Shown here: piece after piece, positions 1 through 8,190 of the stretch
Position numbering within the stretch: position 1 is the stretch's first letter
How the letters are laid out: every line of letters starts with the position of its first letter
NCBI GenBank assembly: GCA_016787645.1
Contig: JAEUUF010000022.1
Span: forward strand, 496,001-560,000
Length of the DNA stretch: 64,000 nucleotides
Reading direction: 5' to 3'
Source: Cyclobacteriaceae bacterium
Lineage (GTDB): Bacteria > Bacteroidota > Bacteroidia > Cytophagales > Cyclobacteriaceae
Position numbers and translations under genes: made by a program
Notes under the pieces: model-generated
The model's input: the letters and a program-made list of their open reading frames with translations, nothing else
What the model was told of the DNA's origin: nothing
Database searches by the model: none

Positions 1-1610
1 TGCCCGGTGGGCACTTCGTATTCCTTGCGCCAATATTCTGTCTTCGTCATCATCTCTTCAATCTCTGACTGCGTCGTCGAACTGATCTTGAGATCTGACC
101 GCACCCTTGCCGTAATCGCTTTCCGTGCTGCCTCGGGTTCAAAGAACGTAGCCACGAATCCATCGAGCGCATCATACCAGTCATGGTTGCCCGGGATGGC
201 GTAGACCGGCTTGGTCACTCCCTTGAAGGGCATCCAGAATTTCTTTTCATAATCGCGCAGTGCGCCGGTCGGGTATACCACGTCCGAGGAGATGACCACG
301 AACTTCACCTCGGGCTTGTTGCTGACGGCAATCAGCTGATCCTTGAGAACCAGCTGGGACGCATCGCCTTCGCCCGTATCGCCGATCACCACAAATGAAA
401 AGTCACCATTCGCCGGCACGCCGGGTGGTTGCAACCGAAAAGCTTTCGGGCCCAATCCTTCGCCTGAACTTTCAATCATGGCCACCCGCCAGGTATCGGC
501 GCGGTTGGCAGCCCATTTGTCCCAAATACCAGACGCCCAGTTCTCGGTATCGAAATACCAGCTCATACCCAATACCGGCATTACTGCAACGAGCAAGGCT
601 GCCCAGGGAAGTCCGAATTTCAAACCTGTCCGTATGGCGGTTGGAAGGGAGTATCCGACCTTGATGAACCGGACCTCTCCTCGAATCCGGTGAGAGAGCC
701 ATGCGGCGATGAGGCCTCTCGGGCTATACCACCGCCGCTGCGTTTCCTCAACTTCAGACACCCAACTCCAGAGCCGCTGCGCTCGCTTGCGCATCAACTT
801 CAGGAATAGGAGACGCAAGGGCGCAATGATGACGTAAGTAACCATGAGCGCAATTACCATGTCTCCAATGGTGGCAACCACTGGGGAAAGAATGCCGAGA
901 TAACTCCGGTCCAATCCCATTCGACCCAGATGAATGACAAACAATACCATTATGAACGTGATGATCCATCGCTTATCGTGAGCGGCGCTCTGTTCCTCTT
1001 CTTGTTTGATGCGTTCCGTGACAGCCGCTACCTGGGGGTTGCCCGCCAATCCGATTTTAGCAGCAACGTCCTCATCCACGCGATCCAACTGACCTGTTTT
1101 TGCGAGAAGGATATTGAATCCAATACCTATCAACCGAAATCCAACCGCTAACGTCAGCAACCAGGTTTGCCCTTTCCCTTCCCAAAAAAGTAATGTGCCT
1201 ACCACCAGTGCATTTCCGACTCCCGCCGCGAGATCAACCCAGCGAAGCGTCCTGCCGCGCTTTGCCTTGAAGAAAATCCAAAAATACCGGAAGCCATCTA
1301 TGGCAAACACCGCGATGATGAACAGGTAAAGCGCCCGGGCCTGGAAGAGAATGGCGTTGATAAGGATGATCGCCATCAAAAAACTAAGGGCCGCACTGCG
1401 TCGTGTAGATATCCTGGAAGTCCAGTCGGGTCGCTTGAAGCCATCATGGATTTCCAGGATGCCCACCCAGATCAGAAGTTCCCCGAGGTAGTGTTCTATG
1501 GCATTGCCCGGCCAAACAGGCGCCAGGAAGGCGAGCCCGCCAAACACAAAGCACACGGAAGACCACGCCCATCGATCCCATTGCAGATCACGAAATGGAT
1601 TTTCACGCAT
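1..1610 (-). CDS. Membrane-anchored calcineurin-like metallophosphoesterase (C-terminus cut by window edge)
   Basis: An open minus-strand frame runs from the ATG at 1610 to the left edge without a stop, so the C-terminus is missing. I translated it by hand. The first roughly 340 residues are rich in hydrophobic segments (several likely membrane helices), with one more helix before the catalytic part. The catalytic part starts with VVIGDTGEGD, then SSDVVYPTG and PGNHDWYD, which match the metal-binding blocks of calcineurin-like phosphoesterases. An in-frame TAG lies shortly upstream of the chosen ATG, so no earlier start is likely. It begins 36 bp after the YfcC-type transporter gene on the same strand, suggesting co-transcription. 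Substrate is unknown; an active site facing away from the membrane is inferred only. Confidence 0.85.
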   Translation of the reverse strand, partial: MRENPFRDLQWDRWAWSSVCFVFGGLAFLAPVWPGNAIEHYLGELLIWVGILEIHDGFKRPDWTSRISTRRSAALSFLMAIILINAILFQARALYLFIIAVFAIDGFRYFWIFFKAKRGRTLRWVDLAAGVGNALVVGTLLFWEGKGQTWLLTLAVGFRLIGIGFNILLAKTGQLDRVDEDVAAKIGLAGNPQVAAVTERIKQEEEQSAAHDKRWIITFIMVLFVIHLGRMGLDRSYLGILSPVVATIGDMVIALMVTYVIIAPLRLLFLKLMRKRAQRLWSWVSEVEETQRRWYSPRGLIAAWLSHRIRGEVRFIKVGYSLPTAIRTGLKFGLPWAALLVAVMPVLGMSWYFDTENWASGIWDKWAANRADTWRVAMIESSGEGLGPKAFRLQPPGVPANGDFSFVVIGDTGEGDASQLVLKDQLIAVSNKPEVKFVVISSDVVYPTGALRDYEKKFWMPFKGVTKPVYAIPGNHDWYDALDGFVATFFEPEAARKAITARVRSDLKISSTTQSEIEEMMTKTEYWRKEYEVPTG

Positions 1611-1646
1611 AGGCTCAAGGATAGTTGAACTAATCCACTACCGAAC

Positions 1647-2981
1647 TTACATCAACACCCCGGCAATCACCAGTACAGCCACACAAAAGATTCCGATCAC
1701 GATCAGCCTTCGGATCGCAAACCGAAACCATTGGTCATAGCCTATGCCTGCCAGCCCGATGATAGCCATCAACGCACCATTCGTGGGACTGATCATGTTC
1801 ATGAGAATTGCGCCATATTGGAAAGCGAGTACACAGACCTGCCTCGAAAGACCAACTAAATCTGATAGTGGAGCAAGGATCGGTATGGTGAGTACCGCCT
1901 GGCCGGCATAGCTGGGGACTACAATGTGTAATGCGAACTGCGCCATCATCATCCCAATCGCCGATATGGCAGGCGGCATACCTTCCATCGGGATAAATAG
2001 TCCATGGATAATTGTGTCCAGAATCTTGCCATCGATCAGTACGAGTGAAATGCCATGGGCAAATCCGACAATCAAGGAGGCGAACGTCATCTCACGAAGT
2101 CCTTCCACATAGGCAACACAAGTTCCATTTACCCCCAGCTTACCCATCAGCCCGGCGAGTACAGCCACCACAAAGAATTCGGCGGCCATTTCATTGAAGC
2201 TCCATCCCCAGGCCATCAGCCCGATGATCAGGATCACAAAGGCAAGTCCCACAATTAGGAGAATAAGTTTGTGGGAAAAGGAGACCGGTCCCTCCATCGT
2301 CACCTCCCCGGGTTCAATCTCCAATCGATGGCGGCGGCCATAGCGAATTACCAGGGTCATCCATAAGGCAAATGCAATCATCAGGGCTACTACCTGAAAT
2401 CCTGCCGCGTTGAGAAAAGGCAACTGGGCAATCTTCTGTGCAGTGACGGCGCCGAAGGGATTGAGCGGACTGAACGAAGCTCCTATGACCGTACACCCAT
2501 AGCTGCTGGCTACCATCACCAACGCATCATAGCCCAGCCTCCGTGTGAGCATCAGGAGCACAGGTATCAGCGGGATTACCTCCTCTTCCATACCCTCCAA
2601 GGCTCCACCGGTAAGAAAGAAAAGCCCGGTGAGTACTAACGTGACTTCCTCTTTTCCTTTGAGCCGGCGGGTGAGCAGCACGATTCCTTCTTTCAATGCG
2701 CCGGTTTTCTCAATGACATAGAAGCATGCGCCAACCATGAAGATCAGCGCGATTACTTCTCCTCCTGCAACGATCCCCCGGGGAATCGCCACCAGGATCT
2801 CGAAGGGAGAGAGCGGTTCAGCACTCATCACATGGTAAGAACCCGGAACCACAACCTCGCGCTTAGCAGACTCATCAAATCGGCGCTGGTACTCTCCTTT
2901 GGGAAGTAAGTACGTGGCCACTCCCGCCAACAGAATAAAGATGACAATGATGAGGAGCGTGTGCGGGAAGCGGGCAGCCAT
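1647..2981 (-). CDS. YfcC/DcuC-superfamily membrane transporter
   Basis: A 444-residue polytopic protein with an N-terminal helix (LLIIVIFILLAGVATYLLP) followed by the short charged stretch PKGEY typical of YfcC-like proteins, and internal glycine-rich segments such as TGGALEGMEEEVIPLIPVL and SSYGCTVIGASFSPLNPFG. These resemble the DcuC/YfcC (PF03606) family, whose characterised members move C4-dicarboxylates, arginine/ornithine or other amino acids. It is divergent from the aminotransferase-led catabolic cluster, with a 177 bp shared upstream region, so uptake of an amino acid or its derivative for that cluster is a reasonable inference. Substrate cannot be read from sequence. Confidence 0.85.
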   Translation of the reverse strand: MAARFPHTLLIIVIFILLAGVATYLLPKGEYQRRFDESAKREVVVPGSYHVMSAEPLSPFEILVAIPRGIVAGGEVIALIFMVGACFYVIEKTGALKEGIVLLTRRLKGKEEVTLVLTGLFFLTGGALEGMEEEVIPLIPVLLMLTRRLGYDALVMVASSYGCTVIGASFSPLNPFGAVTAQKIAQLPFLNAAGFQVVALMIAFALWMTLVIRYGRRHRLEIEPGEVTMEGPVSFSHKLILLIVGLAFVILIIGLMAWGWSFNEMAAEFFVVAVLAGLMGKLGVNGTCVAYVEGLREMTFASLIVGFAHGISLVLIDGKILDTIIHGLFIPMEGMPPAISAIGMMMAQFALHIVVPSYAGQAVLTIPILAPLSDLVGLSRQVCVLAFQYGAILMNMISPTNGALMAIIGLAGIGYDQWFRFAIRRLIVIGIFCVAVLVIAGVLM

Positions 2982-3158
2982 AGAGGGTGTTAATCAAAGC
3001 TATGAAAATGTGGTCAAACCCTTGCCCATCGTGTGATTGAAGCGGGTGGCTGAGGCTCCCGAAGCCACCGATGTCACGACCCACGCTAGAAACTCTCATG
3101 GACCTCCCCGCTTACTTGTCTTGACTCCTGCACAGACTTTAACTAACTAGAGTCACTC

Positions 3159-4421
3159 ATGGGCCACAACATCCAACCCCTGCTGAACAAAGAGTACCTG
3201 AAGGCCATCTCCGCCCAGGGCATCTACATCAAAGACGAAAACGGGAAACAGTACCTCGATGGCTCTTCGGGCGCGGTGACTTGTTCTCTGGGGCATTCCC
3301 ATCCGGCTATCGTTGAGCTGATCCGCCAGCAGGCCGGCAAACTTCAGTTTGTCTATCGTTCACAATTTGGTTCCGTCGAAGCGGAGCAGTTGGCTACTAA
3401 ACTTTTTGCCCTTTCTCCCCAGAACGCCTACCGTCACACGTTTTTTGTCAACAGCGGAACCGAGGCGATTGAAACGGCCATGAAAACCGCGCTGCAGCAT
3501 TGGCTGGAACGGAATCAGCCGAACAAAATTCAATTCATCAGTCGCTGGAAAAGCTATCACGGAATTACGATGGGCGCGCTCTCCCTTTCCGGTCACCCGC
3601 TCCGCCGTCAACGGTTTGAAACCACACTGCAAAAATATCCAGTGCTCAAGTCGGATCTTGAAAAGGATTCAATCGAGGTACACGAACGCGAATTGCGAGA
3701 AGTCATTGACCGTATGGGAGCCGACACGATCGCGGCCTTTGTCGCTGAACCCATCGTGGGGGCTGCCGGTACTGCGCTGACCCCACCCGCAGATTATTAT
3801 CGCCGAATAAAAGCTGTCTGCAAGGAAAACGATATTCTATTCATCGCCGACGAAGTAATGAGCGGCCTGGGCAGGACCGGAAAATGGTTTGGACTGGAGC
3901 ATTGGCATGAAACAGCCGACATCGTCGCAGTAGGAAAAAGTCTCGGTGCTGGCTACGCTCCAATAGCCGCAACCCTGATGACCGATGAAGTACTGGAGCC
4001 GATAAAGAAAGGTACCGGACTCATCATGAGCGGCCACACCTACAGCGGGCACCCGCTTTCCTGTGCCACCGCACTCCGTGTCCTGGAAATTGTGGAAGAA
4101 GAAAAATTGCTCAATAATGTCGTCGCACAAGGCGACTATCTCAAAGCGAACCTGCAGGCACTTCAGCGTCGTTTCCCTGTAATTCATACCGTGCGAGGAA
4201 AAGGACTGATGTTGGGCGTCGAATTTGACCCGGCGCAGAAAGGCCATCAGGCCAAGCTCATTGATCGCTGTTTCCAGAATGGTTTGCTCGTGTACCCTTC
4301 TGTGGGTGGCCCGGAAGGCAAAGATGAAAACGGCATCCTCATCGCTCCCCCGTTCATCATCACCCGCACCGAATGTGACATCCTCTTAGAAAGACTCGTA
4401 AAATCCCTCGATGAGTGTTGA
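3159..4421 (+). CDS. Class III PLP-dependent aminotransferase (YodT-like; first gene of beta-lysine-type catabolic cluster)
   Basis: 420 residues with the class III aminotransferase landmarks: NSGTEAIETAMK (PLP phosphate binding), FIADEVMSGLGRTG (Asp contacting the pyridine nitrogen) and VAVGKSLGAGYAP containing the Schiff-base lysine. Full length for the family. It heads a plus-strand run with two CoA-transferase subunits, an M20 deacylase and an AblB-type acetyltransferase. From memory this is the gene order of yodT-yodS-yodR-yodQ-yodP in Bacillus subtilis. The inferred substrate is N6-acetyl-beta-lysine, giving 3-keto-6-acetamidohexanoate; a beta-alanine or diamine aminotransferase is the alternative. 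The 85 bp after it holds an A/T-rich repeat tract. Confidence 0.88.
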   Translation: MGHNIQPLLNKEYLKAISAQGIYIKDENGKQYLDGSSGAVTCSLGHSHPAIVELIRQQAGKLQFVYRSQFGSVEAEQLATKLFALSPQNAYRHTFFVNSGTEAIETAMKTALQHWLERNQPNKIQFISRWKSYHGITMGALSLSGHPLRRQRFETTLQKYPVLKSDLEKDSIEVHERELREVIDRMGADTIAAFVAEPIVGAAGTALTPPADYYRRIKAVCKENDILFIADEVMSGLGRTGKWFGLEHWHETADIVAVGKSLGAGYAPIAATLMTDEVLEPIKKGTGLIMSGHTYSGHPLSCATALRVLEIVEEEKLLNNVVAQGDYLKANLQALQRRFPVIHTVRGKGLMLGVEFDPAQKGHQAKLIDRCFQNGLLVYPSVGGPEGKDENGILIAPPFIITRTECDILLERLVKSLDEC

Positions 4422-4454
4422 ATAGGCAGCAGGAACAACAATGGCCCTATTCAT

Positions 4455-4488
4455 TTCCAAATTCTCAAATCTTCAAATTTTCAAATTG
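4455..4488. repeat. Short TCAAAT direct repeats in intergenic gap
   Basis: Between the aminotransferase and CoA-transferase genes lie four imperfect copies of a 7-8 bp unit (tccaaat, ctcaaat, ttcaaat, ttcaaat). No hairpin or start signal is apparent in them. Similar runs are familiar from intergenic spaces of Bacteroidota (recollection, not checked). Confidence 0.5.
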
Positions 4489-4506
4489 ACTAGCTTGCAC
4501 TGACGC

Positions 4507-5232
4507 ATGCCTTCCTTCAACAAAGTCACCGATCTTTCCACGATCCGTCCATTGTTTTTCGACGGCATGACCTTATTGTTCGGGGGCTTTGGCGGGGTAG
4601 GCTCACCTCCCGGCCTGGTCGACTGCCTGATTGAGTCGGGAGTCAAGAATGTTCATCTCGTCGGCAACGACGCCGGGTTCCCCTGGATCGGGATGGGTAA
4701 GTTCATTTGCCTGGAGCGGGCAACCTCCTTGATCGCCTCACACATCGGCTCGAACCCCATTGCCGGCGAATTGATGAACCAGGGAAAACTGCAAGTAGAA
4801 TTTTCTCCCCAGGGAATCCTCGTGGAGCGCATCCGCTCCGGCGGTGTGGGGTTGAATGGCTTTCTTACCGAGATCGGCATGGGCACAAAGCTCGAGTACA
4901 ACAAGCCCCGCGTAAAGATCGGCGAGAAGGAATTTATGTATGAAGCACCAATCACCGGCGACGTAAGCATCGTGTACGCGAAGAAAGCGGATACCTTCGG
5001 CAACCTCGTGTTCGACAAGACTGCACGGAACACCAATCCGTACGTGGCGATGGCCGGCAAGATCACCATCGTGGAAGCGGATGAAATCGTGGAGATGGGT
5101 GAGCTCAACCCGGAGGAGATCATTGTGCCCGGGATCTATGTGAAACACATCGTGCCCTCAAAGGGCTACAACTGGAAATGGATATGGGAGATGCCCGACA
5201 AATCATCGCGCAACGCGCCGCCCGCGAAATAA
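4507..5232 (+). CDS. 3-oxoacid CoA-transferase family, subunit A (YodS-like)
   Basis: 241 residues. The N-terminal part contains the glycine-rich loop FGGFGGVGSPPGLVDCLIESG and later SHIGSNP, as in subunit A of family I CoA-transferases (AtoD/ScoA/GctA type). Subunit A carries no catalytic Glu; it builds the CoA-binding half of the active site. Its last 55 bases overlap the start of subunit B in another frame, indicating translational coupling and a heteromeric enzyme. In this cluster the likely task is to load CoA on a 3-oxo acid produced by the upstream aminotransferase. Acetoacetate:CoA transferase is the conservative alternative. Confidence 0.88.
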   Translation: MPSFNKVTDLSTIRPLFFDGMTLLFGGFGGVGSPPGLVDCLIESGVKNVHLVGNDAGFPWIGMGKFICLERATSLIASHIGSNPIAGELMNQGKLQVEFSPQGILVERIRSGGVGLNGFLTEIGMGTKLEYNKPRVKIGEKEFMYEAPITGDVSIVYAKKADTFGNLVFDKTARNTNPYVAMAGKITIVEADEIVEMGELNPEEIIVPGIYVKHIVPSKGYNWKWIWEMPDKSSRNAPPAK

Positions 5233-5825
5233 ACGATGGGATGATCGTGAACCTGGGAATTGGCATTCCATCCCTTGTTCCCGATTACCTTGACCCATCG
5301 CTCAACGTCTTCTTTCAGGCGGAGAACGGAATTCTCGGCATGGGCCCGACTCCGAAACAAAACGCCGATGGGAACCTGAGCAACGCGGCGGGCTATCCCG
5401 TCACCCTCCTGAAAGGCGGCAGCTACTTTGACAGCGCGGTCGCCTTCGGCATGATTCGGCGTGGATGTGTCGATGTATCGATCCTGGGTGCCTTGCAAGT
5501 CAGTGCGGCTGGCGATCTGGCCAACTGGATTGTTCCCGGAAAACGTGTTCCCGGTGTAGGCGGTGCCATGGAGCTGGCGTACGGAGCCAAGAACCTTATC
5601 GCACTGATGACGCATTGTGAAAAAGACGGGCAACCGAAGATCGTGGAGAAGTGCACACTTCCCGTGACCACCTACCACTGCGTGAAAAAGATCATCACCG
5701 ACCTGGCTGTGTTCAGCATTGTAGGGGGCACACTGCGACTGGATGAATTAATGCCAGGCGCAACTTTACCCGAGGTCCAGGAAAAGACCGGCGCAAAGTT
5801 CATATTAGTCAATAGTGTCCGCTAA
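5178..5825 (+). CDS. 3-oxoacid CoA-transferase family, subunit B (YodR-like)
   Basis: 215 residues with NLGIGIPSLVPDYL near the N-terminus and QAENGILGMG, which holds the catalytic glutamate of family I CoA-transferases. The later segments GGAMELAYGAK and GGTLRLDELMPG are also standard for subunit B. The start is either the ATG at 5178 or the one at 5184; both lie inside the 3' end of subunit A. The 148 bp following the stop contain a GCGCCTT-rich repeat rather than a clear terminator, so continuation into the deacylase gene is plausible. Confidence 0.88.
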   Translation: MDMGDARQIIAQRAAREINDGMIVNLGIGIPSLVPDYLDPSLNVFFQAENGILGMGPTPKQNADGNLSNAAGYPVTLLKGGSYFDSAVAFGMIRRGCVDVSILGALQVSAAGDLANWIVPGKRVPGVGGAMELAYGAKNLIALMTHCEKDGQPKIVEKCTLPVTTYHCVKKIITDLAVFSIVGGTLRLDELMPGATLPEVQEKTGAKFILVNSVR

Positions 5826-5831
5826 TACCCT

Positions 5832-5877
5832 TCGCGCCTAATTGCGCCTTAATTGCGCCTTAAGCGCCTTTGCGAGA
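5832..5877. repeat. GCGCCTTAA-type intergenic repeat, copy 1
   Basis: The gap after CoA-transferase subunit B contains three successive GCGCC(T) words (gcgcctaattgcgccttaa, attgcgccttaagcgcc, gcgcctttgcgaga). A related block occurs at 8053-8097 at the end of the acetyltransferase gene. The two are followed by partly similar sequence (attcaggacta and atcaggatta), so they look like copies of one small dispersed element. Confidence 0.55.
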
Positions 5878-5973
5878 CCACAAAACCCTGCTACCACGCC
5901 CAGGCGCAAAGTGTGAGATTCCTCTTGAATCAAATTCAGGACTACCCTACCTTGAATAACCAATCAACAGCGG

Positions 5974-7242
5974 ATGTCCAACATCGAAAAAATATACTCC
6001 TACATTGACGCCCATCAACGGGAGGCCTGTGACTTGTTGAGCAAACTCGTCCAGCAAGCCAGTACCCAGGGTAACGAGCAGGGCGTACAGGCCGTGGTGA
6101 TCCAGAAATTGAAATCGCTGGGCCTTGAAGTCGACGTCTGGGATCCCGAGTACAGTGTCCTGGCCACTCATCCCTACTTTGTTCCCTCCCGAATCAATTA
6201 TGCCGGAAGTCCCAACGTGGTGGGCACCCTTCGCGGCGCGGGCGGCGGCCGTTCCATCATACTCAATGGCCACATTGATGTGGTGCCCGAGGGTGATCGC
6301 ACCAAATGGTCAGATGATCCCTTCTCGGGTATTTTGAAAAACGGGAGGGTGTATGGCCGGGGCACTACTGACATGAAAGGCGGAAATGTTTCCATGATGT
6401 TCGCCCTGGAATCACTCCTCCGCTCTGGAATCAAACTGAAAGGCGATGTGATTTTTCATTCTGTCATTGAAGAAGAATCGGGTGGCGTTGGTACGCTCGC
6501 TACATTGATCAGTGGGTACAAGGCAGATGCTGCACTTATTCCGGAGCCGACAAACATGAAGTTGTTTATCAAACAACAGGGTTCGATGTGGTTCCGCGTC
6601 AGTGTTGAAGGTCGGTCCGCGCACGGGGGTACCCGGTATGAAGGCGTCTCAGCCATTGAAAAGGCCGTGTTAGTGCACCAGGCGATTCTCCAGCTTGAAG
6701 CCAAGAGAAACGCACGCATTACTGATCCACTCTATAAAGGAATCCCGATTCCCGTGCCGATCAACATGGGTAAAATCCAGGGAGGCTCGTGGCCATCGTC
6801 CGTGGCTGACCTGGTCACCATCGAAGGGCGCATCGGTGTTGCCCCGGAAGAAGAAATGAAAGCCGTGAAAGAAGAGCTGGGTGCTTGTCTCCGCGATCTT
6901 TGCAAACAAGACCCATGGCTGAACGAACATCCTCCCAAACTGGAATTCTTCGGCGCGCAGTGGGTACCCAATTCCCTCAGCGAAAACCATCCGTTTGCCC
7001 AAACGGTCAGGTCCGCTTTCGGGGAAGTGTATGGCAAGCCGGTAAAGATTGAGGCATCTCCCTGGGGCACGGACGGTGGGTTGCTGGCCAAAGTAGGTGG
7101 CATCCCCACCCTGGTCATCGGACCCGGCGAAACCAAAATGGCCCACTACCCCGACGAATACATCGAAGTCAGCGAAATGATCCGCGCGGCGAAAGTGTTT
7201 TCCCGTGTGCTGATCGACTGGTGCGGCACAACCGCCTCGTGA
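5974..7242 (+). CDS. M20/ArgE-DapE family deacylase (YodQ-like)
   Basis: 422 residues. Metal-ligand blocks of family M20 are present: NGHIDVVPEGD, GRGTTDMKGGNVS, then EEESGGVG with the catalytic and ligand glutamates, and a C-terminal HYPDEYIEVSEM ligand region. The stop and the next ATG are adjacent (TGAATG), so it is coupled to the AblB-type acetyltransferase. Known M20 members remove N-acyl groups or succinyl groups from amino acids. In this cluster the inferred reaction is removal of acetyl from 4-acetamidobutyrate (or its CoA ester product) to yield GABA; acetylornithine deacetylase is less likely because no arginine biosynthesis genes are near. Confidence 0.87.
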   Translation: MSNIEKIYSYIDAHQREACDLLSKLVQQASTQGNEQGVQAVVIQKLKSLGLEVDVWDPEYSVLATHPYFVPSRINYAGSPNVVGTLRGAGGGRSIILNGHIDVVPEGDRTKWSDDPFSGILKNGRVYGRGTTDMKGGNVSMMFALESLLRSGIKLKGDVIFHSVIEEESGGVGTLATLISGYKADAALIPEPTNMKLFIKQQGSMWFRVSVEGRSAHGGTRYEGVSAIEKAVLVHQAILQLEAKRNARITDPLYKGIPIPVPINMGKIQGGSWPSSVADLVTIEGRIGVAPEEEMKAVKEELGACLRDLCKQDPWLNEHPPKLEFFGAQWVPNSLSENHPFAQTVRSAFGEVYGKPVKIEASPWGTDGGLLAKVGGIPTLVIGPGETKMAHYPDEYIEVSEMIRAAKVFSRVLIDWCGTTAS

Positions 7243-8067
7243 ATGACCCGTACGCTTCATCATGCAAACGCAACCGTAGTCGTTTATGAAGACGAGTTCA
7301 GCCGCCGTATCCGTATGGATGATTATACTGGAAAGCTGGACGCTGTATTGGAACTGATAAACCAAAACATACCATCGTGGGCAGAAAAGCTGATTCTCAA
7401 GGTTCGCCCCCAGGATGTCGCCTTTTTCAAAAGCAAAGGGTTTGAGCAGGAAGCCTTCATCGCGGGTTACTTTTCAGGCATCGACATGTACTTCATGGTG
7501 CGCTATCTATCATCAGAACGAAGTCACTCGCCGCGGGAGGCCGACGAAGCAGCCATTATCCGTGCTGTGCTGTTGACTCCTTCCTCCTCTTTCCCCGCCA
7601 CACTCATCCCCGTAAAATTTGCAGAGCTAGCGGATGCTGAAAATCTCGCGAGTCTTTATCGGGAAGCTTTCCGAATTTATCCTACACCGGTATATGACCC
7701 GGCTCATGTCAGAAAAACCATGGAGGAAGGAACCGTCTATGCATTCGTCCGCGAAGGAGACAAAGTGATCAGTGCGGCTTCTGCGGAGATCAACGTTAAA
7801 TACAAAAACGCGGAGCTCACTGATTGTGCTACGGCGGAAGGCCATGAGGGAAAAGGGTACATGCGTGCGCTGCTCCTGGCGCTGGAAGAAAATCTGAAGG
7901 GTCGCGGCATCACCTGCTGCTACACCATTGCTCGGTCGGCTTCATTCGGTATGAATAAAGTATTTCATCAACTGGGATACACGTTTGGTGGCAGGATGAC
8001 ACAGAACTGCATGATCTATTCAGGGATGGAGGACATGAATGTTTGGCACAAATACTTTGCGCCTTAA
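7243..8067 (+). CDS. ablB: Beta-lysine N-acetyltransferase, AblB/YodP type
   Basis: 274 residues. The N-terminal half (about residues 1-100) is not a GNAT fold but contains the characteristic sequence AFIAGYFSGIDMYFMVRYLS seen in the AblB family. The C-terminal half is a GNAT domain with the acetyl-CoA loop EGHEGKGYMRALLLALEE near residues 205-222. AblB makes N6-acetyl-beta-lysine, an osmolyte in methanogens and a catabolic intermediate elsewhere. Its usual partner, the radical SAM lysine 2,3-aminomutase (AblA/KamA), is not next to it here or in the rest of the window. Adjacent CoA-transferase and deacylase genes favour catabolism over osmolyte synthesis. Its last codons lie inside an intergenic-type repeat. 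Confidence 0.85.
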   Translation: MTRTLHHANATVVVYEDEFSRRIRMDDYTGKLDAVLELINQNIPSWAEKLILKVRPQDVAFFKSKGFEQEAFIAGYFSGIDMYFMVRYLSSERSHSPREADEAAIIRAVLLTPSSSFPATLIPVKFAELADAENLASLYREAFRIYPTPVYDPAHVRKTMEEGTVYAFVREGDKVISAASAEINVKYKNAELTDCATAEGHEGKGYMRALLLALEENLKGRGITCCYTIARSASFGMNKVFHQLGYTFGGRMTQNCMIYSGMEDMNVWHKYFAP

Positions 8068-8097
8068 AATTGCACCTTAACCTGCGCCTTTGCGTGA
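8053..8097. repeat. GCGCCTTAA-type repeat, copy 2, overlapping the ablB stop codon
   Basis: The block tttgcgccttaaaattgcaccttaa followed by tgcgcctttgcgtgaa resembles the block after CoA-transferase subunit B. The first copy of the word supplies the last codons and the TAA of the acetyltransferase (ending Phe-Ala-Pro), so the element appears to have been recruited as the 3' end of a gene. Confidence 0.5.
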
Positions 8098-8190
8098 ACC
8101 TAACTTCAATCAGGATTATCGCTTCAAATCGTCCCGGAAACCAAACATAAAAGTCCACAAAAAAATCGAGGACTCTGATTACATTTAGGA

